Positions 8,449 to 17,246 of a stretch of DNA of 64,000 bases are shown one piece after another. The notes below the pieces were generated by a model. That model saw only the letters and a list, made by a program, of their open reading frames with translations. It ran no database searches and was not told the origin of the DNA. The translations under genes were made by a program, and so were the position numbers. Source of the stretch: Phycisphaerae bacterium (lineage in GTDB: Bacteria; Planctomycetota; Phycisphaerae; SM23-33); contig JASLNT010000058.1 of NCBI GenBank assembly GCA_030745875.1, positions 1-64,000 of the forward strand, written 5' to 3'. The first letter of the stretch is position 1. Each line of letters starts with the position of its first letter.

Positions 8449-9321
8449 ATGAATACCAGAAGAAACCACCGGCTGGCGCACTGTGCGATGATCGTTGCAG
8501 CGATCGTCACTATCGCATCATCGGCCGTCCAGGCCGCAAAGCCCGCAAGCAAGACGAGCAAGAAAACGCCCGTGCGCGTTCTGTTCATAGGCAATTCGTA
8601 CACGTACGGTCACAAGCTGCCGCAACTTGTGGCCGGTATGGCCGCCGCCGACAAGAGCGTTCGTCCGATGGAGGTCAAAATGGTCGCCAGCGGGGGAAAG
8701 GACCTGGTGTGGCACGCTAACAACAAGGCGACCCTCTCGGCTATCGCGGCCGGATGGGATTACGTGATCCTGCAGGACCAGAGCCTGACCCCAGCGCTCA
8801 TGCCGCATAGAAGCCTGGCGGGGGCTCGCGTTCTGGATGCGGCGATAAAAAAGGCTGGCGGCAAGACGATGTTCTTCATGACGTGGCAACGTCGTCCGAC
8901 TCCCGATTTGCTCAAACGGTTTCCCGACATGCACAAGCGTAATTCCGCGACCTACATTTCCATGGGACGCAAACTCAAGGCGGCTGTCGCGCCGGTTGGT
9001 TACGCGTGGAAGATGGCGTATGACGAGGATCCGAAGCGGCCTTTGTATGCAAGGGACAACTCCCATCCGGCGCATATGGGCGCGTATCTGAGCGCGTGCG
9101 TGTTCTATTCGATGATCTACAACAAACCGCCTACCGGCCTTCCGGCGAGAATCACGCTCTCCAAATCGGGCAGGAATAGAGTCGTCCTTGGGGTTCCCCC
9201 CGCCGAAGCGAAGAAACTGCAGCCCATCGCCTGGCGGGCCGTCCAGCAGGCCGGAAAGGAACTCGCCGCCAAACCCGCGACCAGACCGGCAAAAAAGAAG
9301 CCCTCGCGACGGGCGAAGTAG
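8449..9321 (+). CDS. Secreted SGNH/GDSL-type hydrolase (DUF4886-like)
   Basis: A 290-residue exported hydrolase. ATG 8449 is preferred over the longer frame because it follows ggggaga (8432-8438) and starts a signal peptide (CAMIVAAIVTIASSAVQAA). The SGNH block I is VLFIGNSYTYGHKLP near residue 44, a later conserved block is DYVILQDQS, and the C-terminal catalytic D-x2-H is found in RDNSHPAHMGAYLSACVFY. These features match DUF4886-type SGNH enzymes, which are probably carbohydrate esterases, but the substrate is unknown. The C-terminal tail is Lys/Arg-rich. It lies just outside the repeat-bounded segment, 118 bp from the tRNA. Confidence 0.75.
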   Translation: MNTRRNHRLAHCAMIVAAIVTIASSAVQAAKPASKTSKKTPVRVLFIGNSYTYGHKLPQLVAGMAAADKSVRPMEVKMVASGGKDLVWHANNKATLSAIAAGWDYVILQDQSLTPALMPHRSLAGARVLDAAIKKAGGKTMFFMTWQRRPTPDLLKRFPDMHKRNSATYISMGRKLKAAVAPVGYAWKMAYDEDPKRPLYARDNSHPAHMGAYLSACVFYSMIYNKPPTGLPARITLSKSGRNRVVLGVPPAEAKKLQPIAWRAVQQAGKELAAKPATRPAKKKPSRRAK

Positions 9322-9341
9322 CGATTCGAGGTCGCTTGTAT

Positions 9342-10832
9342 TCAGTCCCGCAGTTGGAGTTGGATCGGAACGGTGAGAGTTTCGATTACGGCCGGTCCGA
9401 CTACTCCCGAGCCTTCCACGCCTTTGTATCTCGGATCGCACATTGCCCGAACGTAATCGCCGGTTCTTTCGGCCTCCATGAAAATGCGTCCGGAACGATC
9501 CACTCCGAGCAATTCTATTTTGGCGTCGAACTGTTTATCGCAGAGCGCTGTAAACTTCTGTCCGTTCCATTTCCAGAGGCGCCGGGTTGCGATGATGATC
9601 GAACCGTCGTGGGCGATCAGGCGGCTTTGATGGGATGGGCGGCTCATTTCCAACGACATTTTCGCCGGGGTCTCGACGATTTTACCGTCGGTCCGAAGTA
9701 CGCCCATTTTCTTCTTCCCGTCTGCGGTCCATGTAAGCAGCGCATCGCCGCGCGAATTGTGGGCGATAAGGTGAGCGTTCCGCAGCGGCAATCCCGGGGC
9801 GGGCGGAGTCTTCGTTGTTTTTGTTCTCTCACGGGGCGTGTTCTTGATAACCGACATCGCCAGTTTCCGGAGTTTGCCATCGCTTATGAAACCGGCGGAT
9901 TCGGTGATCTTCTTTGAATCGGCGCGGACCATGTCCTGGACAGCTCGTTTCGCTGCGGCGCTGATCTTCGGGTCTTTGTGTCCCAGGCGCATCAGTTGTG
10001 CGATTATCCCGGCGGTGTCGGGTACGGTCCTCGATACGCCGGACGCCAGGTCCACAACGAATGCGTCACGCGATTTACCGCAAACCAAGACGAATCCGCG
10101 TTCCATCGGTACAATCGCGGTGATGTCGTCCATGTTCCGGTCGGTCTTTGACGAATAGTGTTTCCACAGGCCTCCATCATGCGTCCAGAAGCCCTTGAGC
10201 AGGTCGCCGGTCGCCCAGAAAACCGCAAGTCCGCCCGGAGCTTCAACGGAGTGAAGAGTTGCGGCCGCCATGTCCACCTTGCCCGCAGCGCCAAGGACCT
10301 CCGCGGGCCACTTCTTGAACGTCCACTGCTTTCCGTCCAGCACGTGGATTCCGGTGTGATCGTGACAGTAGACGCGCTTTGATGAATGGTCCATATAGAC
10401 CTGACCGGGATGACACAGCGGCCAGCCCGTGGTCTTATCCGCTTCGAACAGGCCCTTGGTCTTCTTAACGACTTTGCTGAAGGTGTTCAGGTCGAAGTGC
10501 CACAGCTCGTCCCGGCTGACTATCCAGAATCTGTTGGCGCCGTCAACGCGGAGTATCCGATAGTTGTTCGGGAGCATCAGGTTTACGCCCGGAGCGTTTG
10601 CGCATACGAACTGCGCGTGCTCTTCGTCCTGATCTTTCCGCAGGAACCAGATTCGCCCCTTTGTGTCGACCACCGCGTAGAAGACTTTCTTGTCAAGGCT
10701 CTGCCACCGCACCTTGCGCAATTCCGGGGCGGTCAGCTTCACCGGCTTGATGTCAGCGCTCCGCTGGGCGATGGCGTTGCATGTCAGCAGCCCGGTAAGA
10801 ACCATGCTCACAATGCCAAGCATTCGTTTCAT
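9342..10832 (-). CDS. Secreted propeller-like protein of unknown function
   Basis: A 496-residue protein beginning with a signal peptide (MKRMLGIVSMVLTGLLTCNAIAQ). The upstream in-frame Met adds 16 residues without a signal and is not preferred. The body contains repeated blocks of the type TKGRIWFLRKDQ, ANRFWIVSRDELWHFD, KRVYCHDHTGIHVLDG and RSGRIFMEAE, reminiscent of the sensor propellers of hybrid two-component proteins. No kinase, catalytic or haem motif is present. It converges with the SGNH hydrolase gene (20-bp gap). I infer a beta-propeller in the periplasm; its ligand is unknown. Confidence 0.55.
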   Translation of the reverse strand: MKRMLGIVSMVLTGLLTCNAIAQRSADIKPVKLTAPELRKVRWQSLDKKVFYAVVDTKGRIWFLRKDQDEEHAQFVCANAPGVNLMLPNNYRILRVDGANRFWIVSRDELWHFDLNTFSKVVKKTKGLFEADKTTGWPLCHPGQVYMDHSSKRVYCHDHTGIHVLDGKQWTFKKWPAEVLGAAGKVDMAAATLHSVEAPGGLAVFWATGDLLKGFWTHDGGLWKHYSSKTDRNMDDITAIVPMERGFVLVCGKSRDAFVVDLASGVSRTVPDTAGIIAQLMRLGHKDPKISAAAKRAVQDMVRADSKKITESAGFISDGKLRKLAMSVIKNTPRERTKTTKTPPAPGLPLRNAHLIAHNSRGDALLTWTADGKKKMGVLRTDGKIVETPAKMSLEMSRPSHQSRLIAHDGSIIIATRRLWKWNGQKFTALCDKQFDAKIELLGVDRSGRIFMEAERTGDYVRAMCDPRYKGVEGSGVVGPAVIETLTVPIQLQLRD

Positions 10833-10904
10833 CTGCTGGTTTCCGATAATTGTCCAGACGAACACATATCGTAATCGCAATGCTTAACGCCAGGCAATTG
10901 CTAA

Positions 10905-10933
10905 TTGCTGCGCCGTTTGGGTTTTCTTATAAT
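10905..10933 (+). promoter_or_regulatory. Sigma70-type promoter for the cupin gene
   Basis: A perfect TATAAT (10928-10933) is preceded at 17-bp spacing by TTGCTG (10905-10910). It lies 58 bp upstream of the GTG start of the cupin gene. No other gene on this strand could use it. Confidence 0.5.
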
Positions 10934-10991
10934 GTCGGACCGCGCGGGAGTCGAATGTCCGGCTTTTGGCGGTTAATTTTAGGAGCTAGCT

Positions 10992-11339
10992 GTGATTTTC
11001 AAACCGAAAGATATGCGAATTCAGGTCCGGTCACTCATGAAAGACGGCGTCGGCGACGTGACGGTCAAACATATGGTCGAGTGCGACGATCTTCCCAATA
11101 TCCGTTTCCTGGGCGAGATGACCCTGCCGGCTGGAGCGTCGATCGGCGACCATACGCACGCCAAGGAAACCGAGTATTACATCATCACCGACGGGATCGC
11201 CATCGTTAACGACAATGGGGTGGATCAGCGTGTCGGTCGGGGCGACGTGATCGTAACCGGCGGTGGGGCGACCCACCGTATCAAGAACGCAGGGTCGACT
11301 CCGCTGGTGATCGTTGCGTTCATCGTGACGAACGACTAG
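10992..11339 (+). CDS. Single-domain cupin protein
   Basis: A 115-residue protein made of one cupin barrel. The start is GTG 10992, fixed by aggag at 10981-10985; the next ATG is internal. The two cupin motifs are readable: AGASIGDHTHAKETEYYIITDG (metal ligands H-x-H and E) and a second around RGDVIVTGGGATHRIKN (ligand His). Such small cupins are metal-dependent isomerases, dioxygenases or sugar-binding sensors; sequence alone does not decide. It faces the minus-strand TIM-barrel gene convergently. Confidence 0.8.
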   Translation: MIFKPKDMRIQVRSLMKDGVGDVTVKHMVECDDLPNIRFLGEMTLPAGASIGDHTHAKETEYYIITDGIAIVNDNGVDQRVGRGDVIVTGGGATHRIKNAGSTPLVIVAFIVTND

Positions 11340-11391
11340 CGCCTCGACACAGAGATGCGGAACGTTAGTGTTCCCCGTGTGCTGCCCGTTA

Positions 11392-12282
11392 CTAACTGCT
11401 GAGTTTGTCGCCGTGGCCGATCTCTTTGATCAGTTCCGCCAACCGGCGGCCGTACTCTACGTAGTTGTCGTATCTGACTTCGTCGGATGAGCCCACCGAG
11501 TCGTCGTGGAAGACCACCGCCAGGTGCGGTTCGATCGAAATCCCTCCGTCATAACCTCCGTCCAACAGGTCGGTCAGTATGCGCTTCACGTCGCCTGAGC
11601 CTTCGCCCGGATACGTATACTTCGTGTCGCCGGTCTCGGCGTACCAGATTCCGTCCTTGATGTGAATATACGCAACGTGTTCCTTTACGTTGGAGTAGAA
11701 CTCCCACGCCGACTGCTTGGGATACGGTTGATCCTTGGTGCGATCGTCGGTGAAAACAGGATTGCACGTATCGAACACCAGCTTCAAACCGGGCACGTTT
11801 TCGATCAGTCTCATCGTGTACGGCCAGCCCATCCCTCCGTAGTTCATGCAGTTTTCGTGAACGGGGGTAAGCCCCGCGTCGGCGAATCTGGACTGTATCT
11901 CTCGAAGGCGTTTGAAGCGCTCCTCCGCCATCTGGTCTTCCGGGCCGCGACCTTCGATCACCGCGTAGCTCATTATGCGGACCAGCTTCGCACCAAGGCG
12001 CTGCATCCTGGGTATCGCGCGTGCGACCTCCGCCGCTGTCGCGTCATTGGGATCGGTGATCTGCTTGCCCCAGTTTGCGATCGCCGATCCGAAACAGTTT
12101 ATCGATACGCCTGCATCCTGCAGTTTACCTGCGACAACGTCGAACTCCGCATCGCTCAGATCGTGAATGTTCCGCCCGTCCACATTTCGCGCCTCGATGT
12201 TCGACCATCCCAGTTCGACGGTTGCTTTGATCTGGGCGTCGATTCCGTCCGCCGCTTCGTCTGCAAATCCCGTGAGATACAT
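11392..12282 (-). CDS. Xylose isomerase-like TIM-barrel (sugar phosphate isomerase/epimerase family)
   Basis: A 296-residue protein of the AP-endonuclease-2/xylose-isomerase-like TIM-barrel family. Visible metal-site segments are HENCMNYGGMGW, KLVFDTCNPVFTDD, AYIHIKDG and GGYDGGISIEPHL, giving the expected Glu, Asp, His and Glu ligands. Members isomerise or epimerise keto-sugars and inositol derivatives. It sits 11 bp downstream of a Gfo/Idh/MocA oxidoreductase on the same strand, a pairing typical of sugar or inositol catabolism in Planctomycetota. The product could act on inosose or a 3-keto sugar; that is inference from context. Confidence 0.85.
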   Translation of the reverse strand: MYLTGFADEAADGIDAQIKATVELGWSNIEARNVDGRNIHDLSDAEFDVVAGKLQDAGVSINCFGSAIANWGKQITDPNDATAAEVARAIPRMQRLGAKLVRIMSYAVIEGRGPEDQMAEERFKRLREIQSRFADAGLTPVHENCMNYGGMGWPYTMRLIENVPGLKLVFDTCNPVFTDDRTKDQPYPKQSAWEFYSNVKEHVAYIHIKDGIWYAETGDTKYTYPGEGSGDVKRILTDLLDGGYDGGISIEPHLAVVFHDDSVGSSDEVRYDNYVEYGRRLAELIKEIGHGDKLSS

Positions 12283-12293
12283 TTCGCTAATCC

Positions 12294-13460
12294 TTAGAAA
12301 GTTCCTTCTACGTCCATGATCTTCGTTTTGGACGTATCCTTAACGTACGTGGAGTTGTCTATTCGTTCCTGGAGCAGTTTATGGTATTTCTCGGCGTCCA
12401 GCGGCAGGTCGACCCAGCCGTCAGTCCACGCCGACAGCAGCATTGCGTTGCTGAGCGTCAGGCTGTTGATTCCTTCGGTCCCGTCGACGATCATCAGCGA
12501 CGGGTCGTCGGCGAGGATGGCTTTGATCCAGGCGGCGGTGACTTCCGAGTGCTTGCCTCCGGTGTCTTCGGCGGGTATGTCGCACGTCCAGACTTCCGGT
12601 TCGCCGAATCCGCCGGTGAATTCCGCGTTGAACTGTCTTTCCGATGTGCGGGTCCGAAGGAACGTGAGCTTGCCGTCCTCCATTATTATTTTTCCGCGGT
12701 CGCCTGCGACTTCAAATCGGTTCGTTCCCGGGGCCTCGCCGGTGGAGGTGATGAACGTTCCGGTCGCTCCATTTTCGTATTCCACGTACGCGGTCACGTC
12801 GTCTTCGACTTCGATATTGTGGTACTTCCCGAACGAGCAGAACGCCCTGAGGCGTTTGGGCATACCGCAGAACCACTGCCACATGTCCAATTGGTGCGGG
12901 CACTGGTTCAGGAGCACTCCTCCGCCCTCGCCTGCCCAACTTGCCCGCCATCCGCCCGCGTCGTAATAGCTCTGTGGGCGATACCAACTGGTGATTATCC
13001 AACTGTTGCGTTTGAGTTCGCCCAGTTCGCCGCCCTCCAGCAGGTCCTTCAGTTTCTTGTGGAGCCCGATCGTGCGCTGCTGGAACATCATCGAGAACAT
13101 CTTGCCCGACTTGGCGGCCGCTGCGTTCAGTTCGGCGACCTGGGCGGTGTAAACGCCCGCGGGCTTCTCGCTGAGAACGTGCAAACTGCTTTCGAACGCC
13201 TTGATCCCCAACACCGGATGGTGGTAGTGGGGCGTGGCGATCAGCACCGCGTCGATGCATCCGGCGGCGAACATCTCATCGACACTTTCAAAGGCCTGCA
13301 GGTCCGGCCCGAATTTCTTCACCGCGGCGGCCAATGATTCGGCATTTGCGTCGCACAACGCCGTCAGCTCAGCGCCCTGGATTTCCCCTCCCGACAGGCA
13401 CTTCCCGTGGGACAAGCCCATACCGCCCGTACCGATAATTCCTACGCGAACCTTGTCCAC
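12294..13460 (-). CDS. Gfo/Idh/MocA family NAD(P)-dependent oxidoreductase
   Basis: A 388-residue oxidoreductase. The frame extends upstream to 13586, but the likely start is GTG 13460: aagggag lies 8 bases before it and the Rossmann motif RVGIIGTGGMGLSHG then begins at residue 4. The signature EKPAGVYTAQVAELNAAAA contains the conserved EKP active-site lysine, and the C-terminal beta-sheet domain carries GGGVLLNQCPHQLDMWQW with the catalytic H-x2-D. No Tat signal is present, so it is cytoplasmic. It is co-transcribed with the downstream TIM-barrel isomerase and follows a SpoIID-like gene with a 26-bp gap. Confidence 0.9.
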   Translation of the reverse strand: MDKVRVGIIGTGGMGLSHGKCLSGGEIQGAELTALCDANAESLAAAVKKFGPDLQAFESVDEMFAAGCIDAVLIATPHYHHPVLGIKAFESSLHVLSEKPAGVYTAQVAELNAAAAKSGKMFSMMFQQRTIGLHKKLKDLLEGGELGELKRNSWIITSWYRPQSYYDAGGWRASWAGEGGGVLLNQCPHQLDMWQWFCGMPKRLRAFCSFGKYHNIEVEDDVTAYVEYENGATGTFITSTGEAPGTNRFEVAGDRGKIIMEDGKLTFLRTRTSERQFNAEFTGGFGEPEVWTCDIPAEDTGGKHSEVTAAWIKAILADDPSLMIVDGTEGINSLTLSNAMLLSAWTDGWVDLPLDAEKYHKLLQERIDNSTYVKDTSKTKIMDVEGTF

Positions 13461-13486
13461 TGAAATGCTCCCTTGGCTGTTGTCGA

Positions 13487-14764
13487 TTAGTATATCCTGA
13501 CGATATTTGCGCCGGGATAGTAGAAGTTGATTATCTGCGACGCTTTCCATCCGGCAAGGGCCTTGCCCTGGAGTCCGTATTGGCACATTCCGACCCCGTG
13601 TCCGAATCCTCGCCCGTCTCTGAACTCGATGTAGGGCCCGGCGTCAACGATCTGACAGTTCATTGAATAGAGCTTCTTGCCCGCGACGCTGCCCCCGAAG
13701 ATAAGCGCCAAGCGGATTTTCTCGGCGCGAAGGCGTGCGGTCTTGCCGTTCACGCCCACGATGTCAACCCAAACCGGACGCCCGTGAGCCAGTCGCTGCG
13801 TTACGCGTATTGTCGACAGACCGCCCAGCGACTTTACCGACGCATGGTTGCGCGCCAGCAGGGCGTAAAGCTCGGTTTTTAAAACTCGAACCGGAGCCCA
13901 ACGGTACCTTTTGCTTGAGGTGCAGTGGAGGCACTTCTGCCCGCCGCGCAGCGGTTCTATGGGCGGGGCGTCCCTCAGGACCACCGCTGCATTCACCCAT
14001 CCGCCGCAGCATGAGGAGTACTGGGGCATGAAAACGCGATTCTTGCCCTTGTAGTTTACGGTGAGCGTCCATCCGGGAGTGGAGTCGACGGCATGACGGG
14101 ATTTTGCCGTTTCAGCCGACCGTCCGCCGTAAACCTGCGATGCGACAGTGTTGTCCAGATCGTATTCCCTCGACCGTCTGTTATGCAGCATGTGGTGCAG
14201 GGCGAACGTTCTAGCCGCCACCGCCAGGCTGCGATACGCCTCGATATGCCATCCCGGAAACAGCTCCTTCGACAGCACGCCGGCGAGATAGTCTTCGAAA
14301 TTCACGTAGTTAACCACGATGAATCCGTTGGGTCCATTCGGTACGAGGTGTAGTCTTCCGCGGTAGCTTTTTGCGTTGAATCCGACGTATCGATCGTCGC
14401 GATTGTCGATTGTCTCGACGATTACTCGGGCGGCCCGGAAGGCTGTATTCCCCGCCATCCAGAGCCCACCGCTGCGTCTGATTAACGCGACGGGAGATGT
14501 CCCGGGTCGTCCGGGCACGCGGATTTTTCCGTCGGCGATCACGCGAACGCCTTCTCCAGCAGACAGATCGGCTGCGCCCACCGCCCGTGGCGTAAGGAGA
14601 ACGCGAATGATCGGCGCGCCGTCGTCTCCGATCAGCAGAGGCAGCTTCGTGCGCGGCGTTACGGTGGGTTTTTTGCACCCGCCGATGCAAAGAGCAGTCA
14701 GGCCCGCGGCGAGCAGTAGTGCGAATCTACCGGTGAGATTTGTTGCTTGTGTTTTATTGGCCAT
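13487..14764 (-). CDS. SpoIID/LytB-domain lipoprotein
   Basis: A 425-residue lipoprotein with a SpoIID domain, a family that includes peptidoglycan lytic transglycosylases. ATG 14764 is preferred to the frame start at 14803 because a signal follows, with lipobox CIGGC and Lys after the Cys. The SpoIID core is clear: FEDYLAGVLSKELFPGWHIE (the Glu in SKEL corresponds to the catalytic Glu of SpoIID), SLAVAARTFAL, and the C-terminal GFGHGVGMCQYGLQGKALAG with INFYYPGANI. Two Cys pairs in the middle (SSCCGG and CLHC) are of a kind seen in bacterial SpoIID-like proteins. Outside sporulating bacteria the role is presumed cell-wall remodelling. Confidence 0.85.
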   Translation of the reverse strand: MANKTQATNLTGRFALLLAAGLTALCIGGCKKPTVTPRTKLPLLIGDDGAPIIRVLLTPRAVGAADLSAGEGVRVIADGKIRVPGRPGTSPVALIRRSGGLWMAGNTAFRAARVIVETIDNRDDRYVGFNAKSYRGRLHLVPNGPNGFIVVNYVNFEDYLAGVLSKELFPGWHIEAYRSLAVAARTFALHHMLHNRRSREYDLDNTVASQVYGGRSAETAKSRHAVDSTPGWTLTVNYKGKNRVFMPQYSSCCGGWVNAAVVLRDAPPIEPLRGGQKCLHCTSSKRYRWAPVRVLKTELYALLARNHASVKSLGGLSTIRVTQRLAHGRPVWVDIVGVNGKTARLRAEKIRLALIFGGSVAGKKLYSMNCQIVDAGPYIEFRDGRGFGHGVGMCQYGLQGKALAGWKASQIINFYYPGANIVRIY

Positions 14765-14844
14765 AGGTCCCGCGCTGCAGGCTGCGGCGGCGGCCCGAAC
14801 CAACCGCAGCTATCGAGTAGTGAATGTATCGGCCTGACCGACTC

Positions 14845-16179
14845 TTAGTCGGATTCGGCGAGCCTCAGACCGTACTGACCCAGGGCCTGTCGTATGGTGT
14901 TGAGGCTGGTCTGTCCGAAGTTTCTGCACGCCAGCAGTTCTGCTTCGGTTCTGCTGACCAGGTCGCCGAGGGTGTCGATCTTGAGCGTTTCGAGAGCTTT
15001 TCTGGCTCGAACGGACAGTTCGATCTGCGACAGCGGAGTGGCCATCACGCCGTCTCTGGCCTGCGAAGGCGTGTCGGAGATAAACATGCCCGACAGTTCC
15101 GCCGTTGCGGCGTCTTCGAGTGCTTGTCCGAGTCTCAGGCCCTTCAGGGCGAGCATGTCCCGTATTTCCTTCAGCGATGTTTCGCCGAAGTTCTTGTATT
15201 CCAGCAATCTGGTTTCCGGTGTGTTGACCAGATCGCCCAGCGTGTTGATATCCATTTTCTTCAGGCAGTTGCGTGCGCGAACAGACAACTCGAAATCGGT
15301 AACGGGCGTTTCGAGAATTGCGTTTCTCTGGGCCATCAGCTTTGCCCGATCTTCGTCGAAGTACATTGTCTTGGAGGATTCGGCGTCGCGGAGGAAGAGT
15401 CTGGCGCGCCAGTGGCTTGGATTGATCGCCAGTATCCGCCTGAGGCAGAAGCACGCCTGATCGTAATCTTCGGCGTCTTCGTACAGAACGGCCATGTTCA
15501 TCAGGGCTCCGACATGAACCGGCTGCAGCGCCAGACACTGCTGATAGAGTTCCATCGCCTGTTCTTCTTCACCGTAGAGATCATTGAAATACGCCAGTCG
15601 GAACAGTGCGGTGGGGTTGGTTTCATCGATTTGGACGGCCTGTTCGTAGGCCTGGCCGGCGGCTTCTATTTCGCCCGTCAATTCGCTGAGCAGACCCTGC
15701 ATGCAGAGGTGTCCCGAAGTCTCGCCGAGTTTGGAGGTAAGGGATTTCAGGTTCTTTGCGGCTTTGTCCAGATCGCCCGCCATTGCAAGCGCTTCCACGA
15801 TTTCCAGATCGATGTCCGGGTTCTCCCATCCGCGAGCCTTTGCAAGCTCCAGTTCTTCGATGGCCCGCTCATGATGACCGAGATGTTTTTGGCATTGGGC
15901 TTGGAAGTATCTGCGATCGCGATTGTCCGTGCCCAGCGAAAGGACGTCGAGAGCCTGTTGAAAGCGGGAGACCATGTAGAGCCCGATACCCAGTTTCACA
16001 GCCGATGCGCCTTTGGGATCGGGATTCTCGGCTTCCAGTTTTCCGACTAATTCTCGGAGTTTATCGGCCGTATCGCCGGTTTCTGAAAGCGTTTCGATCA
16101 ACTGGTTGAAGTCGTCGAAGGTCCACGTGTCGCGTGCTATAAAGTCGCTAATAGTTTCTTTTGGAGTTTCTTCCATCAC
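14845..16179 (-). CDS. TPR protein with two RNA polymerase alpha C-terminal domains
   Basis: A 444-residue fusion: about 270 residues of helical tetratricopeptide repeats (for example PTALFRLAYFNDLYGEEEQA and VGALMNMAVLYEDAEDYDQA), then two alphaCTD-like domains near residues 293-350 and 382-442. Domain 1 reads ELSVRARNCLKKMDINTLGD and keeps the equivalents of E. coli alpha R265, N268, C269, G296, S299 and E302 (K298 is Thr). Domain 2 (ELSVRARKALETLKIDTLGD) keeps the Arg but has Lys-Ala at the N268-C269 positions. No alpha N-terminal domain is present. It may bind DNA or transcription factors as a free alphaCTD. The stop codon overlaps a short hairpin (ccgac...gtcgg). Confidence 0.85.
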   Translation of the reverse strand: MMEETPKETISDFIARDTWTFDDFNQLIETLSETGDTADKLRELVGKLEAENPDPKGASAVKLGIGLYMVSRFQQALDVLSLGTDNRDRRYFQAQCQKHLGHHERAIEELELAKARGWENPDIDLEIVEALAMAGDLDKAAKNLKSLTSKLGETSGHLCMQGLLSELTGEIEAAGQAYEQAVQIDETNPTALFRLAYFNDLYGEEEQAMELYQQCLALQPVHVGALMNMAVLYEDAEDYDQACFCLRRILAINPSHWRARLFLRDAESSKTMYFDEDRAKLMAQRNAILETPVTDFELSVRARNCLKKMDINTLGDLVNTPETRLLEYKNFGETSLKEIRDMLALKGLRLGQALEDAATAELSGMFISDTPSQARDGVMATPLSQIELSVRARKALETLKIDTLGDLVSRTEAELLACRNFGQTSLNTIRQALGQYGLRLAESD

Positions 16180-16301
16180 AATTTCTCCCGGCCTCTATAT
16201 AATTCGACTGAAAATACTGATTCATTGGCTGCAAGCAGCAAGTCGGGTATTATAGCAATAAGCGGGCCGACTGCAACCGAATCTGCCCTGTGGACACCTA
16301 C

Positions 16302-17246
16302 ATGCACCAGCAAGACACGAGTAAACCCGTTCATCTGATAGTGAATCCTCGCAGCGGTCACGGTGGAAGGCGGTATGCGTTGGGCGAGTTGCGGTCGGCG
16401 CTGAACGATGCGGGGGTCGAGTTTGTGGAGCATACGACCAAGAGCGCCTCCGACGCGACCAGTCACGCCCGAGAGATAGCTTCCGACGCCCGTGCGGTGA
16501 TGGTCTGGGGCGGCGACGGTACGGTAAACGATGTTGTCAACGGGATGATATCGAGCGACACGCCGATTCTTCCGTGTCCTGCGGGGACGGAGAATCTGCT
16601 GGCCAAGGAGTTGCGCATACCGTCGGACCCGCGTCGGATCGTCGAGACGCTCCTGACCAGCCCGACGCGCCAGTGCGACGTTGGCGTGATAAACGGTCAC
16701 AACTTCATGCTGATAATCGGCGTGGGGTTCGACGGTGAAGTTGTGCGGCGCCTTTCGGCGGTGCGTACGGGGCACATATCGTATCTGAGTTATTTCTGGC
16801 CTATATGGCGTACGTTCTGGGAGCACGACTTCCCCAAGATGCGCATAATCGCCGACGGGCAGGAGATATTCAACGACTTCGGGATGGCGTTCGTGGGCAA
16901 CATATCGCGGTACGCGGTTGGTCTGCGGATCTGTCGCGACGCGGTCTTTGACGACGGACTGCTGGACCTGGTGGTGTTTTCCTGTAAGCGTCAGACCGCC
17001 CTGGTGCTCCATGCGGCCTGGACGCTTCTGAGACGTCATCCGCTCAAGGGCGACGTGATATACAAGCAGTTCCGCAATCTCCAGATCGAGTGCGAAAGGC
17101 CCGTGTCCTGCCAGGTCGACGGTGATGTCGGACCCGACACGCCGCTGGACATTTCGCTGGCGCCCGGTAAGATCAGGCTGATTATCCCTCCGAGAAGGCC
17201 CAGCCAGTGGGGGTTGTGGCCTTGGAAAGGAAACACCATACAATGA
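16302..17246 (+). CDS. Diacylglycerol/lipid kinase family protein
   Basis: A 314-residue kinase of the DAGK catalytic family (YegS/BmrU type) that phosphorylates a lipid or sphingoid-type acceptor at the membrane. The nucleotide-binding region is VHLIVNPRSGHGGRR and the signature VMVWGGDGTVNDVVNGM follows near residue 70; CPAGTENLLAKEL is the next family block. Starts at GTG 16290 or ATG 16302 are both possible and no strong ribosome-binding site distinguishes them. The stop overlaps the kdsA start (ATGA), implying translational coupling with envelope synthesis. Confidence 0.85.
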   Translation: MHQQDTSKPVHLIVNPRSGHGGRRYALGELRSALNDAGVEFVEHTTKSASDATSHAREIASDARAVMVWGGDGTVNDVVNGMISSDTPILPCPAGTENLLAKELRIPSDPRRIVETLLTSPTRQCDVGVINGHNFMLIIGVGFDGEVVRRLSAVRTGHISYLSYFWPIWRTFWEHDFPKMRIIADGQEIFNDFGMAFVGNISRYAVGLRICRDAVFDDGLLDLVVFSCKRQTALVLHAAWTLLRRHPLKGDVIYKQFRNLQIECERPVSCQVDGDVGPDTPLDISLAPGKIRLIIPPRRPSQWGLWPWKGNTIQ

